Shown: positions 34,220 to 43,343, numbered from the stretch's first letter. The stretch is 64,000 nt of DNA from Thioclava nitratireducens (GCF_001940525.2 NZ_CP019437.1:2392501-2456500); one strand, 5' to 3'. Notes: generated by a model not told the origin, from the sequence alone. Numbers and translations are program-made.

Positions 34220-35482
34220 ATGACAAGCGGGTCTAAAGGGCGGGTGCACAGGCGCCGGGTGTTCTACATTCCGGGCTACGACCCGATTCACCCCCGCCGC
34301 TACCGCGAGCTCTACCGCAAGGAAGGCGCAGACCAGGCCCGTATCTCGGGCTACGAGATCTCGCTGGCGCCCAAGCGCGCAGGCGGCCCCTATGGCTGGC
34401 ACGTCACCTCCACCCAGGACGGCGCAGAGGTCGAGGCCGATGTCGAAGTGCTCGTCTGGTCCGATATCGTGCGCTCATCGATGGGCAAATCGATCCCCGC
34501 GACCTACGCGCAACTGATCCGCACCGCATGGGCCTATATCGCCTCCGGCGCGCTGTTCCGGCTGATGAGGCTGCGCAAAGGCCCGGTGATCGCCGCGCTC
34601 TACCCGATCGTGGCACTGATCGTGCAGGCGCTGATCGGGTTCGGCCTTGGCTGGGCTACGGCAGCACTCGCATTGACGCGCCTTCCCGGCTTCCCGCTCG
34701 ACTGGCTCGCAGGCCTCATTCTCGGCGCCGCGATCCTCGCTCTCACCCTACGCTGGTTCCGAGGCAAAGACGGCAAGCTCTTCGCCTATTACCTGATGCA
34801 TGACTACGCCTTCACCGCACGCTGGGGCGGTGCGAACCCGCCAGAGCTGGAAGCGCGCATGGCCGAATTCGCCGCCCGCATCGAAGACGCCATGCGAGAG
34901 GACTGGGATGAAGTCCTGATCGTCGGCCATTCCTCGGGCGCCCATCTGGCCGTCTCGATCCTCGCCGACCTGATCCGCGAGAACCGCCTCCCCAGTTCGG
35001 GCTTGTCGAAATATCCCGGGGGTCCGGGGGCAGCGCCCCCGGCGCTCGCCTTCCTCTCGCTCGGTCAGGTCATCCCGATGGTCAGCTACCTCCCCCGCGC
35101 TACCCGCCTGCGCGCAGATCTGCAGTTCCTCGCCACGCGGCCCGAGCTGTTCTGGCTCGACGTCACCGCGCCGGGCGATGGCTGCGCCTTCGCGCTCTGC
35201 GATCCGGTTGCGGTCTCGGGCGTGGCCCCGGAGGGCCAGATCCACCCGCTGGTGATCTCCGCCGCCTTCACCCAGACTCTCAGCCCTGCACGTTGGAAAG
35301 ACCTCCGCTGGCGCTTCTTCCGGCTGCATTTCCAATACCTCTGCGCCTTCGACCGGCCAAGGGATTACGACTATTTCCGCCTGACCGCCGGACCGCTGAC
35401 CCTGGCCGAACGCTTCCACGGTCGTCCGCCATCGAAAAGCCGGATCACGACGCCCGCGAACCGGTTCTCGAGCGTCACATGA
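34220..35482 (+). CDS. Membrane-embedded alpha/beta-hydrolase-like protein carrying a dispersed repeat
   Basis: A 420-residue protein that opens RRVFYIPGYDPIHPRRYRELY, has two transmembrane helices at about residues 124-150 and 160-180, and then a nucleophile elbow GHSSG at 236-240 within VLIVGHSSGAHLAVS, so it is probably a serine hydrolase facing the cytoplasm. Residues about 259-274 (SSGLSKYPGGPGAAPP) are encoded by a copy of a repeat also found between genes at 8.2 and 20.5 kb. Substrate unknown. Its stop overlaps the ancestral start of the P450 gene. Confidence 0.78.
   Translation: MTSGSKGRVHRRRVFYIPGYDPIHPRRYRELYRKEGADQARISGYEISLAPKRAGGPYGWHVTSTQDGAEVEADVEVLVWSDIVRSSMGKSIPATYAQLIRTAWAYIASGALFRLMRLRKGPVIAALYPIVALIVQALIGFGLGWATAALALTRLPGFPLDWLAGLILGAAILALTLRWFRGKDGKLFAYYLMHDYAFTARWGGANPPELEARMAEFAARIEDAMREDWDEVLIVGHSSGAHLAVSILADLIRENRLPSSGLSKYPGGPGAAPPALAFLSLGQVIPMVSYLPRATRLRADLQFLATRPELFWLDVTAPGDGCAFALCDPVAVSGVAPEGQIHPLVISAAFTQTLSPARWKDLRWRFFRLHFQYLCAFDRPRDYDYFRLTAGPLTLAERFHGRPPSKSRITTPANRFSSVT
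34996..35042 (+). repeat. Dispersed repeat, copy C, inside a coding sequence
   Basis: TTCGGGCTTGTCGAAATATCCCGGGG followed at once by an 8-bp hairpin CCGGGGGC-AGC-GCCCCCGG (35024-35031 with 35035-35042). It matches copies A and B and is read through in frame by the membrane hydrolase gene. Confidence 0.65.
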
Positions 35483-35606
35483 GCCGGCCCTCCCGCCTAC
35501 CCCGAAACCGACCCCGCGCCCGGATCGCGTCTCTCTCTGGCGCTATTTCCGGCTGTTCAAATCCGACATCCTCTCCGCCCAGCCCGCGCGTCTCTATCGC
35601 GCGTGG

Positions 35607-36851
35607 ATGGCGGAGTTCCGCACGCCGTTCTTCCGCTCCTACATGTGCAACGACCCCGATCTGGTCGATCTGGTGCTCAACAAACGCCCGATGGATTTCC
35701 CGAAATCCGACCGAGTGCGCGAGGGGCTGAAACCGCTTCTCCGCGAGAGCGTCTTCATCACCAATGGCGAACAATGGCAGCGCCAGCGCCGGATCATCGA
35801 CCCGGCCTTCGAGGGCGGCAAGCTTCGCGAGACATTCCCGGCGATGTGGGCAGCGGGCGAGGCTTGCGTCGAACGGCTGAAGTTGAAGACCGACGCCGAA
35901 CCAATTGATATTGAAACGGAAACCTCCCACTTCGCGGCCGATATCATCTTTCGCACCCTATTCTCGATCCCGATCGAGGATGAGACCGCCAGCGCCGTCT
36001 TCGCAGCCTTCAAGCGCCATCAGCGCGCCTCTCCGGTGGTCAATCTTGGCGCGCTTCTGCCGCTGCCGCGCTGGTTTCCGCGCTTTCATGCGCGCGAGAC
36101 GAAGCGCACGGCCGCCCATATCCGCGCGCTGATCAAGCGGCTGACGACAGAGCGCGCCGCCCGGATCGCCACCGGCACCGCGCCCGACGATCTGGCGACC
36201 AAGATCATGACCACCGCCGATCCCGAAACCGGCGAGACCTTCGACACCGCCGAGATGGTCGATCAGGTCGCGATCTTCTTTCTTGCGGGCCACGAGACTT
36301 CGGCTTCGGCGCTGGCATGGGCGCTCTATCTGCTGGCGACGCATCCGGAATGGCAGGACCGAGTGGCCGAAGAGGCAACGACTGCACTGGCGGAAAGTCA
36401 CAACTTTTCCGTGCTTTCCAAGCTGAAGTTGAACCGCGCCACATTCCGTGAGGCGATGCGGCTTTACCCGCCGGTGCCGATGTTCGTGCGCGAGGCGACC
36501 GGCCCGGAAACCTTCCGCAGGCGCGACGTCAAACCGGGCAGTCAGGTGGTCATCTCACCGTGGCACCTGCATCGCCACGAACGGCTATGGGACAATCCCG
36601 ACGGGTTCGACCCGAGCCGCTGGGAGACCGAGAACGGCAAGTCCTGCCAGCGCCGCGCCTATATCCCGTTCTCCTCGGGCGCGCGGGTCTGCCCCGGTGC
36701 AGGCTTCGCGATGGCGGAGGGGCCGCTTCTGCTCGCGATGCTGCTGCGGGCGTTTCGTTTCGAGGCTGTCGAGGGCCACGAGCCTGTCCCTGTCGCGCAT
36801 CTGACGGTGCGCGGCAAGGACGGGATTTATCTCAGGATTTCCGTGCGTTGA
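35607..36851 (+). CDS. Cytochrome P450, N-terminus apparently frameshifted
   Basis: A heme monooxygenase: oxygen-binding helix AGHETSAS, ExxR in FREAMRLYPP, and the heme loop FSSGARVCPG with the Cys ligand. From 35607 the product has 414 residues. The frame is open and P450-like upstream to about 35484 (PPTPKPTPRPDRVSLWRYFR), but there is no start codon in that frame. An ATG at 35479, overlapping the upstream stop as ATGA, is one base out of phase. A lost C in the CCC run at 35488-35490 would explain this; otherwise translation starts at 35607 and about 43 residues are missing. Confidence 0.82.
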   Translation: MAEFRTPFFRSYMCNDPDLVDLVLNKRPMDFPKSDRVREGLKPLLRESVFITNGEQWQRQRRIIDPAFEGGKLRETFPAMWAAGEACVERLKLKTDAEPIDIETETSHFAADIIFRTLFSIPIEDETASAVFAAFKRHQRASPVVNLGALLPLPRWFPRFHARETKRTAAHIRALIKRLTTERAARIATGTAPDDLATKIMTTADPETGETFDTAEMVDQVAIFFLAGHETSASALAWALYLLATHPEWQDRVAEEATTALAESHNFSVLSKLKLNRATFREAMRLYPPVPMFVREATGPETFRRRDVKPGSQVVISPWHLHRHERLWDNPDGFDPSRWETENGKSCQRRAYIPFSSGARVCPGAGFAMAEGPLLLAMLLRAFRFEAVEGHEPVPVAHLTVRGKDGIYLRISVR

Positions 36852-36861
36852 GACGCGAAGC

Positions 36862-37536
36862 TCAGTCCCGCACGACGAGATCGGCGGCGCGGCTCTCGCG
36901 CGTGATGGTACGGCCATTGGGCAAGTCGTTTTCCTCGACGCGGCGGCGCGTCTCGGCCAGATCGCAGCCCTGATCGCGCCAGCGTTGAGTCAGCCGCTCG
37001 CGCAGCACCTCTTCAGGCAGATCGATGCGGATCGTGAGATCGAAAAGCGGATAGAGATCGCTCCAACCGGGCCGCGTCAGCAGCAGGTAATTGCCCTCGA
37101 CGATCAGGTATTTCGCCGAGCCCGGCACGTTTGCACCGCCCGGAACGGTGGCGTCCAGATCACGGTCGAAGGTCGGCACCGCCTCGTCCTGACGGCTCGA
37201 CTTCAGCCGTGCAAGAAGTTGTGAAAACCCCTCCGTATCAAATGTTTCCGGTGCGCCCTTCACGTTACGCAGGCCGCGTGCGTCGAGCCAGTCATTGTCG
37301 CGGTGAAACCCGTCCATCGCGACAATCGCCGATTGCTCTCCGAGCGCCTCGGCGAGTTCATGCGCGAGATGCGACTTGCCCGCACCGGGGCCGCCGACGA
37401 GCCCGATCAGCAGCCGCTCGCCCGGAAGCTGGCGGATATGCGAGGCCAGATCGGCGCGCGGCACCTGCAGCTCGCTCTCCATGAAGGCCCCGTAATCGCC
37501 CATCGGGCCGTCGCTATCGCCGAGCCAATCCGGCAT
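36862..37536 (-). CDS. P-loop nucleoside/pantothenate-kinase-like protein
   Basis: A 224-residue kinase of the uridine kinase/PanK-like superfamily. The P-loop GLVGGPGAGKSHLAHELAEAL is near residue 45, followed by IVAMDGFHRDNDWLDARG (substrate-binding Asp-Gly-Phe-His), LIVEGNYLL (Walker B-like) and DLTIRIDLPEEVLRERL (lid). Similar proteins act on small sugars or nucleosides; the substrate is unclear. Its ATG overlaps the TGA of the upstream ThiE-like gene by one base. Confidence 0.83.
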   Translation of the reverse strand: MPDWLGDSDGPMGDYGAFMESELQVPRADLASHIRQLPGERLLIGLVGGPGAGKSHLAHELAEALGEQSAIVAMDGFHRDNDWLDARGLRNVKGAPETFDTEGFSQLLARLKSSRQDEAVPTFDRDLDATVPGGANVPGSAKYLIVEGNYLLLTRPGWSDLYPLFDLTIRIDLPEEVLRERLTQRWRDQGCDLAETRRRVEENDLPNGRTITRESRAADLVVRD

Positions 37537-38153
37537 CACGACATCGACTCGATGAACCGTCCCAAAGCTGCGGCCGGGTCGTCTTCGCGCCAGACCTCGT
37601 CGCCGAAGGCGAACCAGTCGGTGACGGGGGCGAATTTCGTGACCAATTCCTCGGTCAGCGCGCCTTCGGCCACCACCGGGACTTCGATCACTTCCGACCA
37701 CCAGGCGAACAGCTCGTGCTCGGCAGGCTCCGCCGTGCCCAGAACGGTCTCGCCGATCGGGCCGAAGCAGACATAGTCGGCCCCCGCCTCGCCCGCGTTC
37801 ATCCCCTCATGGCGGGAATTGCCGCAGAAACTGCCGACGATCGCGTCGTCGCCCAGCTCCTTGCGGCCATAGCGGATCTGCTTCGCGCCATCGATGAAAT
37901 GCACCCCGTCGAGCCCGTGGCGTTCAACGAGGGCGACATGGGATTCGATGACCAGCGCCACGTCGCGGGCATGGGCCACTTCGCGCATCGCGTCGGCGAC
38001 CCGACCGATTTCGTATTCGTCGCGGCTGGCGAGCGACAGGCGGATGCAGGCGATCTCATGCGCATCGAGCACCGAGGCCAGTTTCGGCGCGAATTCCTCG
38101 GCGTCGAAAGCGGGCGGCGTGATCAGGTAAATCTGCGGGCGGTCTTCGGCCAT
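37536..38153 (-). CDS. Thiamine phosphate synthase (ThiE)-family protein
   Basis: A 205-residue TIM-barrel protein of the ThiE/TenI family, related to the enzyme that joins the thiazole and pyrimidine halves of thiamine. It has IYLITPPAF at the first strand, HGLDGVHFIDG and AGADYVCFGPIGETVLG, the phosphate-binding loop. Several substrate residues typical of ThiE are not obvious, so a TenI-like or other role is possible. No thiamine pyrophosphate riboswitch or other thi genes are nearby. Start at 38153. Confidence 0.7.
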   Translation of the reverse strand: MAEDRPQIYLITPPAFDAEEFAPKLASVLDAHEIACIRLSLASRDEYEIGRVADAMREVAHARDVALVIESHVALVERHGLDGVHFIDGAKQIRYGRKELGDDAIVGSFCGNSRHEGMNAGEAGADYVCFGPIGETVLGTAEPAEHELFAWWSEVIEVPVVAEGALTEELVTKFAPVTDWFAFGDEVWREDDPAAALGRFIESMS

Positions 38154-38253
38154 GGGCAGGCTCCTTTGCGGGTCTTGGCCGCCTATTAACGCAAGCGGCG
38201 CGGCCTTGCCAGTGCCAGCTTGCGCGACTAGGAGAGGCGCGAAAGGACCGCCC

Positions 38254-39009
38254 ATGCCCAATACGCCCGAAATCCCCGATCCCGCCCAGCCCGCCTTCAT
38301 CCTCGTGCGTCCGCAGATGGGCGAGAATATCGGGGCGGCGGCGCGCGCGATGCTCAACTTCTCGCTGCGCAAGATGCGGCTGGTGGAACCGCGCGACGGT
38401 TGGCCCAACCCCAAGGCGGTGGCGATGGCCTCGGGGGCGGCCGGTCAAGTGCTCGATTTCGCGGGCGTCTATGACAGCGTGGCGGACGCGGTCGCCGATT
38501 GCGATTACGTCTTTGCCACCACCGCGCGCGGCCGTGAGTTGCCCAAACCCATCTACACGCCCGAGGCGGCGATGGACGAGGCGCGCAAACGCATCGTCGC
38601 AGGCCAGAAGGTCGGCGTGCTTTTCGGGCCCGAACGCACGGGGCTGGAGAATGACGACATCCTGCGTGCCAATGCGATCATCACCGTGCCGGTGAACCCG
38701 GAATTCTTCTCGCTCAACCTCGCGCAGGCGGTGCTGCTGTCGGCCTATGAGTATTCGCGCCACACATTGGAGTCCGTTCCGATCGATCCGGGACTTGCGG
38801 GCCATGATCCTGCAAGCGCGGTCGAGGTCGAGAAGCTGGGCGATCACTTCGAGCAGCGGCTCGAAGAGGCGGGCTTCTTCCACCCGCCCGCGAAGGCCCC
38901 GATGATGAAGCGCAACCTGCGCAACATGTGGACGCGCTTCGCGATGACGCGCTCGGAGGTGCAGACACTGCACGGCGCGCTGCGACAAATCCTCCGCGGG
39001 CGCGACTGA
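38254..39009 (+). CDS. SpoU-family RNA 2'-O-methyltransferase, TrmJ-like
   Basis: A 251-residue SPOUT-fold methylase. AFILVRPQMGENIGAAARAMLNF is motif 1, GVLFGPERTGLENDDI motif 2 and ITVPVNPEFFSLNLAQAVLL motif 3, forming the trefoil knot for S-adenosylmethionine. Closest in layout to TrmJ, which methylates position 32 of tRNA. The C-terminal extension (about residues 190-250) is helical, as in TrmJ. Start at 38254. Confidence 0.87.
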   Translation: MPNTPEIPDPAQPAFILVRPQMGENIGAAARAMLNFSLRKMRLVEPRDGWPNPKAVAMASGAAGQVLDFAGVYDSVADAVADCDYVFATTARGRELPKPIYTPEAAMDEARKRIVAGQKVGVLFGPERTGLENDDILRANAIITVPVNPEFFSLNLAQAVLLSAYEYSRHTLESVPIDPGLAGHDPASAVEVEKLGDHFEQRLEEAGFFHPPAKAPMMKRNLRNMWTRFAMTRSEVQTLHGALRQILRGRD

Positions 39010-39047
39010 CGCTTGGTGAAAACCGTGGCATGCGCCATCTTGGCGGC

Positions 39048-39758
39048 ATGTGGCGAGTGATCCGGGTCTCTCTATTGGCGCTTCTGGCGGGCGGGCTTCT
39101 GGGCCTGATCGCTCTCTTGTGGTTCTATCCGGTACTGGCGGCGGGGCTATGCCCGCGCTGCTTCGGGCTGGACCGGGCCGCGCCGGGCATTTTCGTCGAG
39201 CATGAGATGAGCCGCGCAGAGCGCCGCGATCTGGTCGAGACGGTCGATGCGGCACGCGACACCGTCGCCCAATTTTATCCCACGCGCGAAGCCCATACCC
39301 GCATTCTCGCCTGCACGAGCGACGCCTGCGACCGCCGCCTTGGTGGGCGGGGTGCGGCGGCAGTGACCTATTCGCTCGGGGCCTGGGCGGTGATCCGCGT
39401 GGCCCCGCGCGGGCTGACCGAGACGATCCTCGCGCATGAGCTGACCCATACAGAGACCCATGCCCGGCTGGGGGTTCTGGGTCAGGTACGCGGTCGCATG
39501 CCCGCGTGGTTCGACGAGGGGCTAGCGGTGCTGGTCTCGAACGATCCGCGCTATCTCGGGCCAGGCTCGGGCATCGGGCGCTGTCAGGCGCTGCCGCGCG
39601 CCGATCTGCCCAGCTCGCCCTTCGACTGGGCACCGCAGGCCGGGCGCGACAACCGACTTTATGCCGAAGCCGCCTGCGCCGTGCTGATCTGGGAGGCGCA
39701 TCAGGGCGGACCTGAGGCAATCCTTGCGCGGCTGGAAGACGGGCGCAGCTTTCCCTGA
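39048..39758 (+). CDS. Membrane-anchored zincin-type metallopeptidase-like protein
   Basis: A 236-residue protein with an N-terminal hydrophobic anchor or signal (VSLLALLAGGLLGLIALLWFYPVL), then a Cys pair (CPRCF) and an HExxH zinc motif (LAHELTHTETHARLG) followed by WFDEGLAVLVS, the glutamate-containing helix of peptidase MA-like gluzincins. Two further Cys (ACTSDACDR) suggest a periplasmic disulphide. Function not known. ATG at 39030 is an alternative start six residues earlier. Confidence 0.75.
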   Translation: MWRVIRVSLLALLAGGLLGLIALLWFYPVLAAGLCPRCFGLDRAAPGIFVEHEMSRAERRDLVETVDAARDTVAQFYPTREAHTRILACTSDACDRRLGGRGAAAVTYSLGAWAVIRVAPRGLTETILAHELTHTETHARLGVLGQVRGRMPAWFDEGLAVLVSNDPRYLGPGSGIGRCQALPRADLPSSPFDWAPQAGRDNRLYAEAACAVLIWEAHQGGPEAILARLEDGRSFP

Positions 39759-39827
39759 AACGCAGCCATGCGCGAGGCGTGCGCGGATTGCGCTTGACCT
39801 GAGGGCGTGTGCGCAGAAAAAGGGGCC

Positions 39828-40877
39828 ATGGCACAGGCACATCTTCATATCGACCTCGACGCAGTGGTCAGCAATTGGCGCGCGCTCGACGCGCAATCGG
39901 GTGAGGCGACGCGCACGGCGGCGGTCGTGAAAGCCGACAGCTACGGCTTGGGCGCAGAGCGTATCGCCCCGGCGCTTTACCGGGCGGGTGCGCGGGACTT
40001 CTTCGTCGCGCTGGCCGAGGAAGGCGCGAAGCTGCGTCCGCATCTGGGCGAAGACGCGCGGATCTTCGTTCTTGGCGGTCATATGGCGGGCGATGCGGGT
40101 TTCCTGCGCGACGCGCGGCTGGTCCCGATGCTGAACTCCGGCGAACAGGCGCAGCGGCATCTGCAGGCGATCCCCGAAAGCCCCGTGGGCGTACAGCTCG
40201 ACACCGGGATGAACCGGCTCGGGATGGAGGCTGCCGACTGGCAGGCCGCCGCCCCGCAGCTGATGGAGCGCGGGATCGAATTGGTGATGAGCCATCTCGC
40301 CTGTTCCGACGAACCCGACCACGAGATGAACGCCAAGCAGCTGGCCGAGTTCAAACGCATGACCGACGGTATGGGGTTGAAACGCTCGCTTTCGGCGACG
40401 GGCGGCATTCTGCTCGGGCCGGACTATCATTTCGACGTGACACGCCCCGGCATCGGCCTTTACGGCGGGCGCCCCTTCGAAGAGGCGCGCCACGTCGTGA
40501 CCCTCTCGCTGCCGGTGATCCAGACCCGGATCGTCGAGCCTGGCGAAACCGTGGGCTACGGCAACACCTGGACCGCCGAGCGCGAGACGCAGATCGCGAC
40601 GCTCTCGGCGGGCTATGCCGACGGAATTCACCGCGTGCTGTCGAACATCACGAACCTTTACGCGGGCGACACGCCCTGCCCGCTGCGAGGCCGCGTCTCG
40701 ATGGACCTGCTGACGGTGGATGTGACCGATCTCGATACGGTGCCCGAGACGCTAGATCTGCTCGGGCCGCATCAGGGTGTCGACACGCTGGCGGATCTCG
40801 CGGGCACGATCGGCTACGAGATCCTGACCTCGCTCGGTCCACGCTATGCCCGCCGCTACGCGGAGCCCGCCGCATGA
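39828..40877 (+). CDS. alr: Alanine racemase
   Basis: A 349-residue pyridoxal-phosphate enzyme that makes D-alanine for peptidoglycan. The cofactor Lys is in AAVVKADSYGLGAERI near residue 35, and the second catalytic residue, Tyr, is in LSAGYADGIHR near 263. Also seen: LDTGMNRLGM and GRVSMDLLTVDV. Start at 39828 preceded by AGGGG. It overlaps mlaE by four bases, tying cell-wall precursor supply to an outer-membrane lipid transport locus. Confidence 0.95.
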   Translation: MAQAHLHIDLDAVVSNWRALDAQSGEATRTAAVVKADSYGLGAERIAPALYRAGARDFFVALAEEGAKLRPHLGEDARIFVLGGHMAGDAGFLRDARLVPMLNSGEQAQRHLQAIPESPVGVQLDTGMNRLGMEAADWQAAAPQLMERGIELVMSHLACSDEPDHEMNAKQLAEFKRMTDGMGLKRSLSATGGILLGPDYHFDVTRPGIGLYGGRPFEEARHVVTLSLPVIQTRIVEPGETVGYGNTWTAERETQIATLSAGYADGIHRVLSNITNLYAGDTPCPLRGRVSMDLLTVDVTDLDTVPETLDLLGPHQGVDTLADLAGTIGYEILTSLGPRYARRYAEPAA

Positions 40878-41665
40878 CCGCAACGGCGCTCAGCCGACCG
40901 CTGGCCACGCTCGGGCGGGCCACGCTCGCGCTTCTGGCGGAGACGGGGCGGCTGTCGCGCTTCGTGGGCGAGACGCTGAGCCACCTGCTCCGCCCGCCCT
41001 TCTACCTGCGCGAATTCTGGCTCGCTTGTCTCAATATCGGCTGGCTGTCGCTGCCGGTGGTGGGGATGACCGCCCTGTTCACCGGCGCGGCGCTGGCGCT
41101 GCAGATCTACGCGGGCGGCGCGCGCTTCTCGGCAGAGCAGGTCGTGCCCTCGATCACCGCGATCGGAATGGTGCGTGAACTTGGCCCCGTCCTGGGCGGC
41201 TTGATGGTGGCGGCGCGTGTGGCCTCATCCATCGCGGCCGAAATCGGCACGATGAAAGTGACCGAGCAGATCGACGCGCTCACCACGCTCTCGACCAACC
41301 CGATGAAATATCTCACCGTGCCGCGCGTGCTGGCCGCGACGCTTTGCGTGCCGATGCTGGTCGGCGTGGGCGACGTGATCGGGATCATGGGCGGCTGGGT
41401 GGTCGGCGTGAACCGTCTCGGCTTCAACTCCGCCACCTACCTCAAGAATACGTGGGATTTCCTCGAGTTCTGGGACGTGGGATCGGGCCTCGTGAAGGGC
41501 GCGGCCTTCGGCTTCATCGTGGCGACGATGGGCTGCTATCACGGGATGAATTCGGGCCGCGGCGCGCAGGGCGTGGGCCGGGCGACGAAATCGGCGGTGG
41601 TCGCCGCCTCGGTCGCGATCCTCGCCGCGAATTACGTGCTGACGGAGGCGTTCTTCTCGGCATGA
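40874..41665 (+). CDS. mlaE: MlaE-family ABC permease
   Basis: A 263-residue inner-membrane permease of the phospholipid transport (Mla/MCE) type. Typical segments are LVVAARVASSIAAEIGTMKVTEQIDAL-like sequence at about residues 115-140, PRVLAATLCVPMLVGVGD and GAAFGFIVATMGCYHGMNSGRGAQGVGRAT. Works with MlaF to move phospholipids between inner and outer membranes. The MCE-domain partner (MlaD) is not encoded nearby. ATGA overlaps at both ends. Confidence 0.93.
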   Translation: MTATALSRPLATLGRATLALLAETGRLSRFVGETLSHLLRPPFYLREFWLACLNIGWLSLPVVGMTALFTGAALALQIYAGGARFSAEQVVPSITAIGMVRELGPVLGGLMVAARVASSIAAEIGTMKVTEQIDALTTLSTNPMKYLTVPRVLAATLCVPMLVGVGDVIGIMGGWVVGVNRLGFNSATYLKNTWDFLEFWDVGSGLVKGAAFGFIVATMGCYHGMNSGRGAQGVGRATKSAVVAASVAILAANYVLTEAFFSA

Positions 41666-42408
41666 TCACGCTTGAGGCCATAACCAAGAGCTTCGGATCG
41701 AACCACGTCCTGCGCGGCGTCGATCTGGTGGTGCCGACGGGGCAATCGACGGTCATCATCGGTGGCTCGGGCACCGGCAAATCGGTACTGCTGAAGTGTA
41801 TCCTCGGGCTGGTCAAACCCGATAGCGGGACGATCACACTCGACGGGGTCGATGTCCGCACCGGGGAGCGCGACGCCTTCCTCGCCCGCTTCGGGATGCT
41901 GTTTCAAGGCGGCGCGCTGTTCGACAGCTTTTCCGTCTGGGAGAACGTCGCTTTCCGCCTGCTGCGCGGCGCGCTGAAGCGCCCCAAGGCGGAAGCGCGC
42001 GAGATCGCGGTGGAGAAGCTGCGCCGGGTGGGCCTGTCGCCGGATGTCGCCGACCTATATCCGGCGGAACTCTCGGGCGGTATGCAGAAGCGCGTCGGCC
42101 TTGCCCGCGCGATCGCCGCAGAGCCCGAGATCATCTTCTTCGACGAACCCACCACCGGGCTCGACCCGATCATGGCGGGTGTCATCAACGAGCTGATCCG
42201 CGAGATCGTCACCGAGATGGGCGCGACCGCGATGACGATCACCCATGACATGACCTCTGTCCGCGCGATTGCCGACCGCGTTGCAATGCTCCACGCGGGC
42301 AAAATTCGATGGGAAGGTCCGATCTCGGAAATGGACGCGACTTCAGACCCTTACGTCCAGCAGTTCATCCACGGACGTGCGGACGGACCGATCGAAACGC
42401 TTCGTTAA
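41662..42408 (+). CDS. mlaF: MlaF-family ABC ATPase
   Basis: A 248-residue ATPase partner of MlaE. Walker A GGSGTGKSVLLK, the Q-loop FGMLFQGGALFDSFSVWENVAF (characteristic of the Mla/Ttg2A group), signature LSGGMQKRVGLARAIA, Walker B IIFFDEPTTGLDP and the switch His in ITHDMTSVRAIA. All catalytic residues are intact. Last gene of the alr-mlaEF unit. Confidence 0.94.
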   Translation: MITLEAITKSFGSNHVLRGVDLVVPTGQSTVIIGGSGTGKSVLLKCILGLVKPDSGTITLDGVDVRTGERDAFLARFGMLFQGGALFDSFSVWENVAFRLLRGALKRPKAEAREIAVEKLRRVGLSPDVADLYPAELSGGMQKRVGLARAIAAEPEIIFFDEPTTGLDPIMAGVINELIREIVTEMGATAMTITHDMTSVRAIADRVAMLHAGKIRWEGPISEMDATSDPYVQQFIHGRADGPIETLR

Positions 42409-42533
42409 CATACAGGCTGCGGAACCAAGCGAATTTCCGCGCATTCTCCCCAAGTGCTTGATCCGCCAACGAGACTCAAACTCGGACCGGTTCCGGCCAA
42501 CATCTTCAACAAGGGGACCGGGGGGTTCAGACA

Positions 42534-43307
42534 ATGCAAACCGAACACGTTGGGAGTGCCAATCTAGACCGTATCAACGCGGCGATTGGCCAAGCACTTA
42601 CCGTCACCGTCGCAATCACCGCACTCGCCGCGATCGGCGCGGTCGCTGCGGCGTCGCTCGGCCTGATGCCGTGGCTCAGTCTCGAGGCGCAATTCGGCGA
42701 CACCGTCCTGCCTGATTTCGGCGCCTGGCTACAGGTTGGCGCAGCGCTTCTGGCGCTGATCCTGTTGCTCTATCTGCCCTCCTGCTCGCGCGTGTCGAAG
42801 CTCGAAGGCAGTCATCGGCGGTTCCACGTCGACATGGATGACGTGACCCGCGCCTATCGCAGCGCGCATGATGCGGACCGCGCAGGCGTTTTTGCGCTGT
42901 CGGGCGAGTTCGACGCCATGCGCGAGCGCATCAGCTATCTGCGCCAGCATCCCGACCTGGGAGGGCTCGAGCCGGAGCTGCTGGAACTGGCCGCACAGAT
43001 GAGCCTGCAATCGCGCGACCTCGCGAAGGTCTATTCCGAGGAAAAGGTCAAACGCGCCCGCGCCTTCCTCGAACAGCGCCAACAGGAGGCGGAGACGCTG
43101 AGCGATCAGATCTCGGTCGCCCGTGGAACCTGCACGCAGCTGCGCGAATGGCTGACCGATGTCGAGACCGAGGAGCGCGAGGTGAACGCCGAGTTTCGCC
43201 TGCTGGAGCGCGACCTGCGTGACATCCTGCCGCTGCTGGGCTACGAAATCGAAGACGGCCCGCAGCCCAACGTGGTGCCGATCGCGAAGAAAGAATCCAA
43301 GTCGTAA
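42534..43307 (+). CDS. Membrane protein with coiled-coil domain, unknown function
   Basis: A 257-residue protein. Two hydrophobic helices (about residues 23-45 and 66-82) precede a cytoplasmic region of about 170 residues that is highly charged and helical with heptad character (KVYSEEKVKRARAFLEQRQ, RGTCTQLREWLTDVETEE). Some databases call such proteins DNA repair protein, which the sequence does not support. It follows mlaF after a 125-base gap and precedes a PqiA-like gene, so an envelope role is plausible. Confidence 0.72.
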   Translation: MQTEHVGSANLDRINAAIGQALTVTVAITALAAIGAVAAASLGLMPWLSLEAQFGDTVLPDFGAWLQVGAALLALILLLYLPSCSRVSKLEGSHRRFHVDMDDVTRAYRSAHDADRAGVFALSGEFDAMRERISYLRQHPDLGGLEPELLELAAQMSLQSRDLAKVYSEEKVKRARAFLEQRQQEAETLSDQISVARGTCTQLREWLTDVETEEREVNAEFRLLERDLRDILPLLGYEIEDGPQPNVVPIAKKESKS

Positions 43308-43343
43308 CGGGGCCGAAGCGTCCCTCGGGAAGAGCGCCGGTCG

